From positions 62,001-126,000 of the forward strand of contig NZ_BJYJ01000013.1 of assembly GCF_007991455.1 (NCBI RefSeq): 64,000 nucleotides of DNA, given 5' to 3'. Every line of letters begins with the position of its first letter. Positions within the stretch are counted from its first letter, which is position 1. A model generated the notes under the pieces. The model made no database searches and was not told where the DNA came from. It saw only the letters and a program-made list of their open reading frames with translations. This DNA comes from Chryseobacterium hagamense (GTDB lineage Bacteria; Bacteroidota; Bacteroidia; Flavobacteriales; Weeksellaceae). Below, piece by piece: positions 1 through 9,249 of the stretch. Both the position numbers and the translations under genes were made by a program.

Positions 1-1991
1 CGGTTCATATTGGGCATTTGGCAGGGGTTTATATTCCTGCGGATGTATATGCAAGATTTCAGAGAAGATCAGGGAAAGAGGTCGCGTTTATCTGTGGTTC
101 GGATGAGCACGGAATTCCCATTACCATAAGAGCTAAAAAAGAAGGCGTAACGCCTCAGGATATTGTTGATAAGTACCATGAGATCATTAAAAAATCCTTT
201 TCGGATCTGGGGATTTCCTTTGATGAATATTCCAGGACAACGTCTGAAAAGCATTATGAAACCAGTCAGGATTTTTTTAAGGTGCTTTATGAAAAAGGCA
301 AATTCACCGAAGAAATGTCTGAACAGTATTTTGATGAGCAGGCAGGAGAATTCCTTGCCGACCGTTACATTGTAGGAACCTGCCCCAACTGCGGCAACGA
401 AAATGCTTACGGCGACCAGTGTGAAAAATGCGGTTCTACCCTATCGCCGTCCGAGCTGATCAATCCCAAATCAATGCTGAGCGGAAACGTTCCTATTTTA
501 AAAGAAACAAAAAACTGGTACCTGCCTTTAAACGAATATGAAGATTTCCTGAACGAATGGATCATCGAAGGCCATAAGGACGACTGGAAGACCAACGTAT
601 ACGGACAGGTAAAATCATGGCTGAATGACGGGCTGAAACCTCGTGCCATGACCAGAGACCTGAACTGGGGCGTTCCGGTTCCGTTGCCGGGTGCCGAAGG
701 AAAAGTATTGTACGTATGGTTCGATGCCCCGATCGGTTATATTTCGTTTACTAAAGAATGGGCGGAGAAAAACGGCAAAGACTGGAAAGATTACTGGCAG
801 AGCGAAGAATCCGACCTGGTCCACTTCATCGGAAAAGACAATATCGTGTTCCACTGTATTATCTTCCCTTCGATGATGAAAGCTCACGGCGATTACATCA
901 TGCCGAAGAACGTTCCTGCCTTTGAATTCCTGAACCTGGAAAATGACAAGATTTCAACTTCCCGAAACTGGGCGGTCTGGGCACATGAATATGTAGAAGA
1001 TTTCCCTGGACAGCAGGATGTACTGCGGTACGCGCTTCTGTCCTCCGCTCCGGAAACCAAGGATAATAATTTTACATGGAAAGACTTCCAGACGAAGAAC
1101 AATTCTGAATTGGTAAATATTTTTGGAAACTTCATTAATCGTGTTGCTGTTTTAATTAATAAATATTTTGAAGGCAAAGTTCCTGAAGGAAACATCAACG
1201 CTCCAGAACTTGAACAAATCAGCAAAAGTGCAATTGAGATAAGAAATTATCTGGATAATTATGAATTCAGAAATGCCTTGACAGCATTCATGAACTTAGC
1301 AAGATTTGGAAATGGATATCTGCAAAACGAAGAGCCATGGAAAACTTTCGAAAATGATGTTGAAAAAACAAAAAACACATTATTTATCGGAGCTCAAATT
1401 GCTGTTGCACTAGGAAATTTAGCAGAACCTTTCCTTCCTTTCACAGCTGAGAAAATTTATGAAATTTTCAATGTTACTCAATTAGACTGGACGACAATTG
1501 AAAATTCAAAAGTTTTAATTGAAGCGGGTCATAAAATCGTTGAAAAGGCACCCCTTATTTATTCTAAAATTGATGACCAAGTAATTGATGCCCAAATAGA
1601 AAAACTAGAACAAACCAAGCAAAACAATAAAAAAACCAACCCTAACGCCAACCCTATGAAAGACGAGATCACTTTTGATGATTTTACGAAAATCGACCTG
1701 AGAACCGCAACTATTTTAGAAGCTGAAAAAGTGGAAAAAGCTGATAAGCTGCTGAAGCTGACCGTTGATACAGGGGTGGATGTAAGAACGGTGGTTTCCG
1801 GAATCGCGGAAAGCTTTACGCCGGAAGAAGTGATCGGAAAGCAGGTGATGATTTTATTAAACCTTGCACCGAGAAAGATCAGAGGCATCGAATCCCAGGG
1901 AATGCTGTTGCTGACCACAAAACCCGATGGAAAATTGTCTTTTGTAACGCCGGATGACAACAATGTAGAAAACGGTATCGAGATCGGGTAA
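1..1991 (+). CDS. metG: Methionine--tRNA ligase (5' end cut by window)
   Basis: Class I aminoacyl-tRNA synthetase that charges tRNA-Met in the cytoplasm. The reading frame is open to the left edge and begins with VHIGHLAG, so the HIGH motif is at bases 6-17 and only about the first dozen residues are missing. A zinc knuckle (CPNCG and CEKCG) is encoded near 380-440, and the KMSKS loop appears as KISTSR near 948-965. The last 100 residues or so form the C-terminal EMAPII/Trbp-like OB-fold tRNA-binding domain (DFTKIDLRTATILEAE), which assists dimerisation and tRNA binding. Bases about 1100-1650, the anticodon-binding domain, are visibly more AT-rich than both flanks. A hairpin terminator follows the stop codon. 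Confidence 0.97.
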   Translation, partial: VHIGHLAGVYIPADVYARFQRRSGKEVAFICGSDEHGIPITIRAKKEGVTPQDIVDKYHEIIKKSFSDLGISFDEYSRTTSEKHYETSQDFFKVLYEKGKFTEEMSEQYFDEQAGEFLADRYIVGTCPNCGNENAYGDQCEKCGSTLSPSELINPKSMLSGNVPILKETKNWYLPLNEYEDFLNEWIIEGHKDDWKTNVYGQVKSWLNDGLKPRAMTRDLNWGVPVPLPGAEGKVLYVWFDAPIGYISFTKEWAEKNGKDWKDYWQSEESDLVHFIGKDNIVFHCIIFPSMMKAHGDYIMPKNVPAFEFLNLENDKISTSRNWAVWAHEYVEDFPGQQDVLRYALLSSAPETKDNNFTWKDFQTKNNSELVNIFGNFINRVAVLINKYFEGKVPEGNINAPELEQISKSAIEIRNYLDNYEFRNALTAFMNLARFGNGYLQNEEPWKTFENDVEKTKNTLFIGAQIAVALGNLAEPFLPFTAEKIYEIFNVTQLDWTTIENSKVLIEAGHKIVEKAPLIYSKIDDQVIDAQIEKLEQTKQNNKKTNPNANPMKDEITFDDFTKIDLRTATILEAEKVEKADKLLKLTVDTGVDVRTVVSGIAESFTPEEVIGKQVMILLNLAPRKIRGIESQGMLLLTTKPDGKLSFVTPDDNNVENGIEIG

Positions 1992-2011
1992 TTTTTCAAT
2001 AATTATATTAT

Positions 2012-2040
2012 AAAAATGGGCAATCTATGCCCATTTTTTT
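2012..2040 (+). terminator. metG terminator
   Basis: Inverted repeat AAAATGGGCA / TGCCCATTTT followed by a T run. Its right arm contains an ATG at 2027 that is in frame with the next gene, which argues against that upstream start. Confidence 0.8.
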
Positions 2041-2047
2041 ATCTGCC

Positions 2048-2713
2048 ATGGTACAGAAAAAAGTGTTACAGAAGCTTACCGATCCGGAACTCGAGCGGTA
2101 CTTACGGGAAGACAGCCGGTTCACGCCGGAGGCAATGAAGCTGGCCGCTGAAATTCTTGAAGAAAGAGGCCGGATTTTTACGGATGATGAAAAATTCCGT
2201 ATCCGGAAGCTTATCAGGAAAAAAAATGAAGACGAGGAGCGTAAAAGACTGGAACAGGAAGAACTGCAGAAAGATCACATTACTGAGGATCCTGAAGCTG
2301 TCCGTCTGCACTCCAGAGAACTGATTATGCTTTTCGGCCTTTGTCTGGGGTTTATTTCCGGTGCGATTCTTCTGAGCCTGAACCTCTTTAAACTGAAAAA
2401 GTACAAGGAAGGTACCGGTATTATTTTTCTTGGTATTGCGTATTCTATCATCCAGTATTTTGGAATCCCATTAATGTATGAGACAGGAACCTCTGGAAAA
2501 ACCACGGTTTTCAACCGGAGTCCTGAATTGTTGTTTGCCGTTACGGGATTTTTACTGCTTTATTTTCTATGGATAGAAACCATAAAAAAGCTCCCTTACC
2601 GCAAGAATTCATTAATGGTCCCGATGATCATCGGATCGTTATCCGCTTTTTTGAGCTACATGAATTATTACGGATACTCCCCGTCTTATCTCTTCGTCAT
2701 TTTAGCCAGATAA
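2048..2713 (+). CDS. Membrane protein of unknown function
   Basis: 221 aa, family not recognised. The first 85 residues or so are highly charged and probably helical (rich in E, K and R), with a hydrophobic-poor cytoplasmic look. Four hydrophobic segments follow (around LIMLFGLCLGFISGAILL, GIIFLGIAYSIIQYFG, LLFAVTGFLLLYFL and VPMIIGSLSAFL), so this is a small polytopic inner-membrane protein. I place the start at ATG 2048 (MVQKKVL) because the alternative ATG 2027 lies inside the metG terminator hairpin. The 3' end overlaps the convergent methyltransferase gene by 28 bp. No function can be assigned. Confidence 0.75.
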   Translation: MVQKKVLQKLTDPELERYLREDSRFTPEAMKLAAEILEERGRIFTDDEKFRIRKLIRKKNEDEERKRLEQEELQKDHITEDPEAVRLHSRELIMLFGLCLGFISGAILLSLNLFKLKKYKEGTGIIFLGIAYSIIQYFGIPLMYETGTSGKTTVFNRSPELLFAVTGFLLLYFLWIETIKKLPYRKNSLMVPMIIGSLSAFLSYMNYYGYSPSYLFVILAR

Positions 2714-3390
2714 GAATCCTCTTCCTGCAAGACTTTCTCAATCTTGAAACCGTTGTTTTCCGCTGCATTTTTCAGGGTATTGAAATCCAGGTACAGCCAT
2801 TTGATCGGATCTTCGGATTCGCCTTTATAGTGGACGATGTAATCCAGCTCGCCGTAATAGCCTTCCGCCGGAATGTAAACGCCGCCGTCTTCGTCCGCAT
2901 CAAACATATACAGGATATCGGTGCTGTCGATTAAAATCTGTCCTTTGGCATTGAGTAAACCGTAAAGCTTTTTCAGGTAAATGTCGATCACATGGAGGCT
3001 CTGAAAAATCCCAGTTCCATTCATCAATAAAAGAATGGTGTCGAAAGTTTCGCCCGAATAATGCAGCATATTTTCGGCGACCGCTTTCTTAACGCCTCTC
3101 AGTTTACAGACTTCGATGGATTCCGGCGAAATATCCAAAGCCGTAACATCCAGGTTTCTTTTCTCCTGAAGATACAATGAATGGGAGCCTGCTCCTGCCC
3201 CGATGTCGAGGACTTTCCCCTGAGCAAGCTTCAAAGCTTTCTGCTCAATCTTATTCATCTGATCAAAATCACGGAACAGATAGTTTACCGGTAGCTCATC
3301 CTGTTCGGAAATGGAAGTTTCGGTCTGCAGGTCTTCCGGATTTTCATTGTGGTAATAATCCCGGATGGCTTTGCCCATTAAGTCTTTCAT
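2686..3390 (-). CDS. Class I SAM-dependent methyltransferase
   Basis: 234 aa. The Rossmann-fold SAM-binding motif I is clear (VLDIGAGAGSHSLYL, about residues 61-75), followed by an acidic motif II (VTALDISPESIEVCK) and a motif IV region (FDTILLLMNGTGIF). This makes it a soluble methyltransferase of the Methyltransf_25/11 type. The substrate cannot be told. The gene is convergent with the preceding membrane-protein gene and overlaps its 3' end by 28 bp. A TATCTTTG -7-like element lies at 3409-3416 on this strand, about 20 bp upstream of the start, so it is probably transcribed alone. Confidence 0.85.
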   Translation of the reverse strand: MKDLMGKAIRDYYHNENPEDLQTETSISEQDELPVNYLFRDFDQMNKIEQKALKLAQGKVLDIGAGAGSHSLYLQEKRNLDVTALDISPESIEVCKLRGVKKAVAENMLHYSGETFDTILLLMNGTGIFQSLHVIDIYLKKLYGLLNAKGQILIDSTDILYMFDADEDGGVYIPAEGYYGELDYIVHYKGESEDPIKWLYLDFNTLKNAAENNGFKIEKVLQEEDSYLAKMTKR

Positions 3391-3491
3391 ACTTTTTATT
3401 TATGGGTGCAAAGATACTGTTTCCCACATTAAATTTATATCTTCTTTTTCCATCTGTCTATTGAATTGCATTCAGTTACCGTTCACATCGC

Positions 3492-4034
3492 TCAGTTTTC
3501 CCTTTCCAACTGCCAGAACCGAAAATATTTTTTCAGCTCATTAAAAGATGACAGATACAGTAAAGGAACTTTCGTTTCAGCAATAAATTCACGGTATTTT
3601 ACCCTGTTTTTGGGTGCTTTAAAAATAATGTATTTTACCAGGCTCCAGCTAAACTGCCCGGTAGCGCCCGGAAGATTTCCCGGACGGGAAGCTGACCCCT
3701 TCCATGTTCTCAGCAGATACCGGAGAACGGAACCCCGAACATTAAAATCCAGCCAGATCACTGCCGTGGCATTCAAAAATCTTTCCTTCATCAAAAAACT
3801 GTAATTCCCTTCGATGATCCACCCGCTGTTTTCTGCGATAAACCGGTCATGATCTTTTCTGAATAGCTCTTCATCCCTTGGTTGCCAGTTAGTTCCCGGT
3901 ACATGGGCAATCTGATCCAGGTGACAGATGCTGACCTGTAGTTTTTCAGCCAGGGCTTTTGCCAGCGTGGACTTTCCGACCGAACTCGGCCCGATGATAC
4001 AAATCTTTTTTCCTAAATCGTTTAAAAATATCAT
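3492..4034 (-). CDS. P-loop nucleotide kinase-like protein (adenylate kinase / FlaR-like)
   Basis: 180 aa from the preferred start. The N-terminus is a Walker A motif (KICIIGPSSVGKSTLAKALAE), followed by a LID-like basic segment and DLNFRVRGSVLRYLLRTWKG-type helices seen in small AAA_18/FlaR-like P-loop kinases (topology modulation proteins). The reading frame extends upstream to 4097, but the ATG at 4034 puts the Walker A at the usual distance from the N-terminus, so I choose it. Substrate is unknown; members of this group phosphorylate small molecules or are uncharacterised. It stands alone between a methyltransferase gene and the efflux operon terminator. Confidence 0.75.
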   Translation of the reverse strand: MIFLNDLGKKICIIGPSSVGKSTLAKALAEKLQVSICHLDQIAHVPGTNWQPRDEELFRKDHDRFIAENSGWIIEGNYSFLMKERFLNATAVIWLDFNVRGSVLRYLLRTWKGSASRPGNLPGATGQFSWSLVKYIIFKAPKNRVKYREFIAETKVPLLYLSSFNELKKYFRFWQLEREN

Positions 4035-4150
4035 TTTAAGCAATAAACATAAATAATCAGTCTGCAAAATTAAACGTTTTAAATGAAAAGACTTCAAAAC
4101 TTACAATCCCTGGCATTACGATCAGTAAGAGTAAAATTTGTTACTAAAAA

Positions 4151-4182
4151 GAAGCCCCATTTCAATAATAAAATGAGGCTTC
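4151..4182 (-). terminator. Terminator of the efflux operon
   Basis: Twelve-bp stem with one mismatch (GAAGCC.CATTT / AAATG.GGCTTC), followed on the minus strand by a T run, 26 bp past the stop codon of the MFS gene. Confidence 0.75.
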
Positions 4183-4207
4183 GGAGTAAATGAAAAACAA
4201 GGTTTCT

Positions 4208-5797
4208 TTAAAATGCAGTTCCGGCTGCGTCTTTTATTTCTTCCGATAATCTTTTTCTTTCGCGGAGCCTTCTCCGGGCGATCACCGATTTTCCGCTGAG
4301 CAGCCGTACAAACCTCGCAGTAATACGTTCCCTTCCGAAATGATGGGTAAGAACGTACACCAGAATTCCGAAGCCTGCGACAACGATGTAGCCGAAAATC
4401 TTTTTATTGGCTGCAATAATCGCATTCAGCTGAATGGTTTTCAGGTTGGCGGCTACATTCTGGGAAGTGACCGTCATGCCGTCCATGTAGACCGCAAGAT
4501 TTCCTAAACTTTCAATCTGGAACTGATACTGGAACCATGAGAACAAGGCTGAGAATAAGCCTACCGTAAGGAAAGTCCTCCAGACCAGGGCAAGCCCGAT
4601 GGCTGCCAGCATATCATCCATCTCCAGCTTATCCAGGGTATAGAACCAGACCGAGATAAACAGGGCAGTCATTCCGAATCCTTTCAGAAACAACGGCAGG
4701 TACCAGTTATCATAACTGAATTCCAGCACCATGGAAAAATACATGATGACCGAATAGCTCAGCATTGCTGCAAATCCGGAAAAGATATACATTTTTAGAG
4801 GTTTCTCTTTTTTAAACCAGAAGACGGCAATGGTTCCGGCCAGCAGAATCCCGGGAATCATCATCAGGTTCAGCCGGGCATTGGTCAGCTGATCGTACCC
4901 GAGAACACCCACCGCAAAAATATTCTGAATAGAGGCTGTCGCCATGAACATTCCGAGACAAAGCAGCATGAACAGTCCGTGCATGACATTATTTCTTGAA
5001 AAGATCTTAAAAGACAAATACGGTCTTTTCAGATGGGTCTGCCGGGTCACCAACAGGGCAAAGCTTACGAAAGCAGCAATACCCGCATTGATAATCTTTG
5101 TTGAATTCAGCCAGTCCTGCTGTTTTCCGAAAGCAAAAACATAGGCCGAAAACATAAAGGTCGACACAAAAAGCAGAATGCTCAGCCAGTCGATGTAATG
5201 CAGCGGAACCTTCAGGGCAAAATATTGGTTATGCATAAAAATCCACTGGATTAAGGCCAGTACGAAACACAGTACGGAGACGATGATGAAAAACTGCTGC
5301 CAGTTGTACAGCACAGAAACCTCAACTGCCCAATACCCAGCCAATTGATTCAGCACCAGCACAAAAGCATAAAACACCCCATAAAACATCCCCCGGTTTC
5401 CGATCATCGCCATAACGGGTAAAAACAGTTCGATGGAAACGATCATTTTACAGAATCCGATCAGCACGGAACTTCCGATGATTACCGCCGGTTCTGAGGT
5501 CGTGGCATTGATGTAATTCAGAATTCCCAGAAGCATCAGGACAAAAGTGATTTTATCCCGGATCTTAAACCGCATTTTCAGCCTTAAAACAATCGGCATG
5601 GCGGCTCCCATCCCGATGGTCGAAGCGTAATTGGCCCAAATATAATATTCTGAAAGCGCACCGGTTCCACCAACCATATAGCTGATGTTTCCCGTATACA
5701 CCCCGCCCAGCGGCATGACCACCGCCATAATCAGGACGATCAGGAAAAGCTGGACGGGTTTTGGTACCCAATCGTGGTATAATCCTTTGTTGTACAT
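4208..5797 (-). CDS. MFS multidrug exporter, DHA2/EmrB-like
   Basis: 529 aa, polytopic inner-membrane protein with about 14 hydrophobic segments, the size and layout of DHA2-type drug:proton antiporters. It is the last gene of an operon whose first two genes encode a TolC-family outer-membrane factor and an HlyD/EmrA-type adaptor, so it most likely forms the inner-membrane part of a tripartite efflux pump. The N-terminus (MYNKGLYHDWVPKPVQLFLIVLIM) fits an inner-membrane start without signal peptide. The C-terminal tail is basic (RRRLRERKRLSEEIKD) and cytoplasmic. The substrate is unknown. A 70-bp gap containing an inverted repeat separates it from the adaptor gene. Confidence 0.88.
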   Translation of the reverse strand: MYNKGLYHDWVPKPVQLFLIVLIMAVVMPLGGVYTGNISYMVGGTGALSEYYIWANYASTIGMGAAMPIVLRLKMRFKIRDKITFVLMLLGILNYINATTSEPAVIIGSSVLIGFCKMIVSIELFLPVMAMIGNRGMFYGVFYAFVLVLNQLAGYWAVEVSVLYNWQQFFIIVSVLCFVLALIQWIFMHNQYFALKVPLHYIDWLSILLFVSTFMFSAYVFAFGKQQDWLNSTKIINAGIAAFVSFALLVTRQTHLKRPYLSFKIFSRNNVMHGLFMLLCLGMFMATASIQNIFAVGVLGYDQLTNARLNLMMIPGILLAGTIAVFWFKKEKPLKMYIFSGFAAMLSYSVIMYFSMVLEFSYDNWYLPLFLKGFGMTALFISVWFYTLDKLEMDDMLAAIGLALVWRTFLTVGLFSALFSWFQYQFQIESLGNLAVYMDGMTVTSQNVAANLKTIQLNAIIAANKKIFGYIVVAGFGILVYVLTHHFGRERITARFVRLLSGKSVIARRRLRERKRLSEEIKDAAGTAF

Positions 5798-5819
5798 ACT
5801 ATTTTTGTTGTGAATGGTG

Positions 5820-5851
5820 AATGGTCAATTGTGAATTTAAAATTGACCATT
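5820..5851. repeat. Inverted repeat between the MFS and HlyD genes
   Basis: Perfect 11-bp arms AATGGTCAATT / AATTGACCATT around a 10-base spacer, flanked by partial direct copies (GAATGGTGAATGG upstream, CCATTGACAATTGAC downstream). This heptamer-like AT-rich repeat type is common in intergenic DNA of flavobacteria. It could act as an attenuator within the operon, which is an inference. Confidence 0.7.
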
Positions 5852-5867
5852 TACCATTGACAATTGA

Positions 5868-6983
5868 CTATTTTTTAATATTTACATTAATGTTCATCCC
5901 GGCGCTCAGCTTACCGATGTCTTCTTTTTTATTGGCCGCGGTAAATTCGATGCGCACCGGGATCCGCTGCTGGACTTTAATGAAGTTTCCGGTAGAATTG
6001 TCCGTAGGAACACTGGAATACCGCGAGCCGGTAGCGGCAGAAATCGCGGTTACCACTCCTTCAAACTGTTTTCCGCCTAAAGCATCGGCGGTCATCATCA
6101 TTTTCTCACCGATCTTCACATTCGGCATCTGGCTTTCCAGGAAATTGGCCGTCACCCATTTCTGTCCGTTCAGTACAATGGTCGCCACCTGCTGTCCCGG
6201 CTGGATCAGCTGTCCTTCGGAAATGGTTCTTCTTCCCATCACCCCATCGTAAGGAGCAGTAATGACCGTATATGAAAGATTGATTTTTACCATATCCAAA
6301 GCGGACTTTGTTCTCTTAATCTCCGCATCGATGATCCCGAATTTACTCTTCACCTCCGTGGTGGAAAGGCTGGCCGATCTTTTTTGGCTGACTAAAGTTT
6401 CATAAGCCGCTTTCTGTGCATCATATTCGGTTTTCACCTGGTCGTACTGCTGCCGGGTTACGGCTTCGGAAGCCAGCAGGTTTTTGTAACGGCTTAAATT
6501 CTGTTCGGCATTCCAAAGGCGGGCTTTGGCACCGGCCATGTTGGATTCCATGACATTCACGTTGTTGGAAACGGTATTTACGGATGATCTGGTTGCCGCA
6601 CGTTGGGCCAGGGCGTTCTGATACGCCGCTTCCGCCTGTCCGATCTGCGTCAGAATCTCGCGGTCGTCGAGGATCATCAGCGTATCGCCTTTTTTTACTT
6701 TCTGATGCTCGATGAATTTAATTTCTTTAATATAAGCGGAGACCCGGGTATTGATCGGATTGATGAACTCCTCTACCTGCGCAGCTTCCGTATAAGTTTT
6801 ATCGCCGATGTGGAAGTACCGGGCAATCAGCCAGTACAGGCCGAAACCGATCACGGCAAAAACGACGATGTTGGAAACAACTGCTTTTATTTTATTTTTC
6901 TTTCTTTCTTTTTTGTTGGCTGCGCCTCCGGTTTTAGCGGGAGCCTGTGGTGTGGGTTGGATATTCTGTTCCTTGTTTTCCAT
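5868..6983 (-). CDS. HlyD/EmrA-family periplasmic adaptor
   Basis: 371 aa membrane-fusion protein that bridges the inner-membrane transporter and the TolC-like channel. After a basic N-terminal tail comes one membrane segment (VVFAVIGFGLYWLIARYF, about residues 38-55), then a lipoyl-like half motif (NTRVSAYIKEIKFIEHQKVKKGDTLMILDD), a long Ala/Gln-rich coiled coil, the second lipoyl half (ITAPYDGVMGRRTISEGQLIQPGQ) and a beta-barrel domain. Position and architecture match EmrA rather than AcrA, since it has a membrane anchor and no lipobox. It lies 16 bp after the TolC-like gene and upstream of the MFS gene, in one operon. Confidence 0.93.
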   Translation of the reverse strand: MENKEQNIQPTPQAPAKTGGAANKKERKKNKIKAVVSNIVVFAVIGFGLYWLIARYFHIGDKTYTEAAQVEEFINPINTRVSAYIKEIKFIEHQKVKKGDTLMILDDREILTQIGQAEAAYQNALAQRAATRSSVNTVSNNVNVMESNMAGAKARLWNAEQNLSRYKNLLASEAVTRQQYDQVKTEYDAQKAAYETLVSQKRSASLSTTEVKSKFGIIDAEIKRTKSALDMVKINLSYTVITAPYDGVMGRRTISEGQLIQPGQQVATIVLNGQKWVTANFLESQMPNVKIGEKMMMTADALGGKQFEGVVTAISAATGSRYSSVPTDNSTGNFIKVQQRIPVRIEFTAANKKEDIGKLSAGMNINVNIKK

Positions 6984-6999
6984 TATTTTGAGTTTTAAA

Positions 7000-8310
7000 T
7001 TATAGGGTTCCGGTAGATTTCAGAAGATTATAGTACTGGTAAAGCACGTTGATTTCAGCATTGGCATAATCCAGCTCCGACTGCAGTTTCTGGTTCTGGG
7101 CATCGGTCATTTCCGCCTGTACGGCCAGCTGGTTGAGGTATTTGGCTTCGGTAATCTTATAGTTTTCTTCCGCCAGTCTTTTAGCATCATCCAGAATTTC
7201 AGCCTGCTGTATCGACTCCTGGTATTTTACATAAGCTGCATTTACGGCCATATCCACATTTTGCTGCGTCAGCGTCAGGGCATCACCGGCCTGGTTCTTC
7301 TGGATTTCTCCGAGTTTTACCCTTTCTTTCGTTTTGTACAGATTATCAATATTGTAACTGATGGAAATCCCGGTCTGCCACCCTCCGGAATACATATCCA
7401 GAACCGGATTTCTTGTCGTGATGGGGCGTTGGACCGAATATCCCCCAAAACCTGCGATGGTAGGCATTTTATCTGTTTTAATAATATCGATGTTCTTATC
7501 GGCGACGTCAATATTGGTTTTTGCCGATTTTAACAACGGGTTGCTTTCATGAGCGAGGTTCATATAATACGGCATTCCGATTCCTGCCTCTTTGATGTCC
7601 AGGCTTTCCACGGGAACGATTTCGGTATCTTCCGGTAATCCCAGAGCCAGATTCAAATTGTAATTGAGGATCTTTCTGTTATTGACCAATGTTAAAATTC
7701 CCTGATCCAGATTCTTGATCGCCAACTCGCTACGGATGACTTCATTCCGTGTCACCATTCCCTGCTGATAAAATTTCCGGATATTTTCCAGCCGTTCCTG
7801 TGCCAGTTTTTTATTGTTTTCGAAAACTTTCTGCTGATTGATCATTTTATACACATCCAGATAGTTGGAAATCACCAAAAATTTCACTTCCTGTTGGTTC
7901 TTTTCCAGATCCAGTTCCGAAAGCTGTTCACGAAGCCCGGCCATTTCTATGGTTCGGTTGACCAATCCGCCTTTAAAGATCAGTTGGGTAGCCTGAACCG
8001 CATAGGAGCTTCCGTAATGCGGCATCGGAATATTGGTGGAATTGGAGAAATCTTTGTCGATGGCTACGGCATCACCCAGATAAAACTGGCTGGTCGAAGC
8101 GGTGATCGCAGGAAGCTTCTGTAGTTTGACAATGTTTTTATTCTGTCTTGCAATGTCGATGTTCCGTGCCGAAACTTTCAGTTGCTGATGATTCTGTACG
8201 GCAAGTTCGGCTGCCTCACCGGCGGTCATCTGTTTTATTTCCTGTGCAAAAAACAGCGCAGGTAATAGGGCTATCACGAGGGATAGCGCTGTTTTTATGT
8301 TCTTAACCAT
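7000..8310 (-). CDS. TolC-family outer-membrane efflux protein
   Basis: 436 aa outer-membrane factor that forms the exit duct of a tripartite pump. It has a signal peptide (MVKNIKTALSLVIALLPALFFAQE) and the duplicated Ala/Gln/Asn-rich helical repeat of the family (TAGEAAELAVQNHQQLKVSARN in the first half, YVKYQESIQQAEILDDAKRLAEE in the second). First gene of the operon tolC-like, emrA-like, emrB-like. It has a good promoter at 8331-8361 and follows the AraC-type regulator gene on the same strand, so control by that regulator is likely. Confidence 0.93.
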   Translation of the reverse strand: MVKNIKTALSLVIALLPALFFAQEIKQMTAGEAAELAVQNHQQLKVSARNIDIARQNKNIVKLQKLPAITASTSQFYLGDAVAIDKDFSNSTNIPMPHYGSSYAVQATQLIFKGGLVNRTIEMAGLREQLSELDLEKNQQEVKFLVISNYLDVYKMINQQKVFENNKKLAQERLENIRKFYQQGMVTRNEVIRSELAIKNLDQGILTLVNNRKILNYNLNLALGLPEDTEIVPVESLDIKEAGIGMPYYMNLAHESNPLLKSAKTNIDVADKNIDIIKTDKMPTIAGFGGYSVQRPITTRNPVLDMYSGGWQTGISISYNIDNLYKTKERVKLGEIQKNQAGDALTLTQQNVDMAVNAAYVKYQESIQQAEILDDAKRLAEENYKITEAKYLNQLAVQAEMTDAQNQKLQSELDYANAEINVLYQYYNLLKSTGTL

Positions 8311-8330
8311 TTTACCTTGTTTTACAGATA

Positions 8331-8361
8331 CAAAGGTAGGGCGGTAAAAAGCTCAAACAAA
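8331..8361 (-). promoter_or_regulatory. Promoter of the efflux operon
   Basis: On the minus strand, TTTG (8361-8358), 19 bp, then TACCTTTG (8338-8331): an exact match to the Bacteroidota -33/-7 consensus. A second TTTG overlaps directly downstream of the first. The predicted transcript starts about 15 bp before the TolC-like start codon. Confidence 0.75.
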
Positions 8362-8399
8362 TGTTTAAGAATTGGAAAAAGATGTTCAGATGTAAGATT

Positions 8400-9245
8400 T
8401 CAGCTTTCGAACTGATTCCTGTACTGTGAAGGACTTTCGCCCAGATGTTTTTTGAAAAAATGGGAAAATGAGTACTGATCGCTGAAACCGAGCATGGAAG
8501 AAATCTCGGAAACAGGCTTTGTAGAGGAATTCAGCAGTACTTTTGCCTCATTCATGATGATCAGGGCAAGGATCTGGCTCGCCGGCTTCCCGGTAATCTC
8601 CTTCACGACCGCCGAAAGATGTCTGCTTGTCATGGATTGCCGTTGGGAATAGAAATCCAGGCTGCGCTCGGTATGGTGATATCTGGCAATATCATTCAGG
8701 AAAACGAAAACAATTTCCTCCTGTCTCGACATCTGGCTCATGGAATTATTGTCTTCCCTGGAAATAACGCCGGCCATCTGGTAGCAGAATACGGAAAACA
8801 GATGCTCTACGATTTCTTTTTTATAGGTCATTTCAGTCTCCGAATTCAGGATGTATTTCAGGAAATTCACACTTTTCCAGACGACTTCCATTTCAGCAGG
8901 CTCAAAAGGGACCCCGATGTTCATCTGCTGCCTGAAATATCGATAGGTAATGAGACGGTTGAACTTCAGTGATAAAGCCGAGATGAATTCTCTTTTGTAG
9001 GAAACCATCCGCGACTGGAAATCTTCGCTGACAGAAATCATTTCATAGACCGTCTGCGGATCGGTGACCATAAACATATTGGCAGAAAGCTCAAGATCCC
9101 GGAAATGCTGCTTGAGCTTAATGGTACCGGTCTTTACAAAAATAAAAGCCGGATTATCAGGACGGAACGGCTTATCGACCGCAATACGTTCGAAAATATT
9201 GTGTTGCGTAAAAATCTCAACGCCGAATTTTTCCAGGACAGACAT
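8400..9245 (-). CDS. AraC-family transcriptional regulator
   Basis: 281 aa. The C-terminal 100 residues are a two-helix AraC/XylS DNA-binding domain (VSEISSMLGFSDQYSFSHFFKKHLGESPSQYR is split across its second helix-turn-helix and signature). The N-terminal 170 residues are a cupin-like sensor region. It lies 89 bp upstream of the efflux operon and reads the same way, so it is the likely local regulator and may sense a pump substrate. Its promoter is excellent and places the transcript start at or next to the ATG. A hexamer inverted repeat sits in the promoter spacer and could be an autoregulatory operator. Confidence 0.92.
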   Translation of the reverse strand: MSVLEKFGVEIFTQHNIFERIAVDKPFRPDNPAFIFVKTGTIKLKQHFRDLELSANMFMVTDPQTVYEMISVSEDFQSRMVSYKREFISALSLKFNRLITYRYFRQQMNIGVPFEPAEMEVVWKSVNFLKYILNSETEMTYKKEIVEHLFSVFCYQMAGVISREDNNSMSQMSRQEEIVFVFLNDIARYHHTERSLDFYSQRQSMTSRHLSAVVKEITGKPASQILALIIMNEAKVLLNSSTKPVSEISSMLGFSDQYSFSHFFKKHLGESPSQYRNQFES

Positions 9246-9249
9246 AAGA

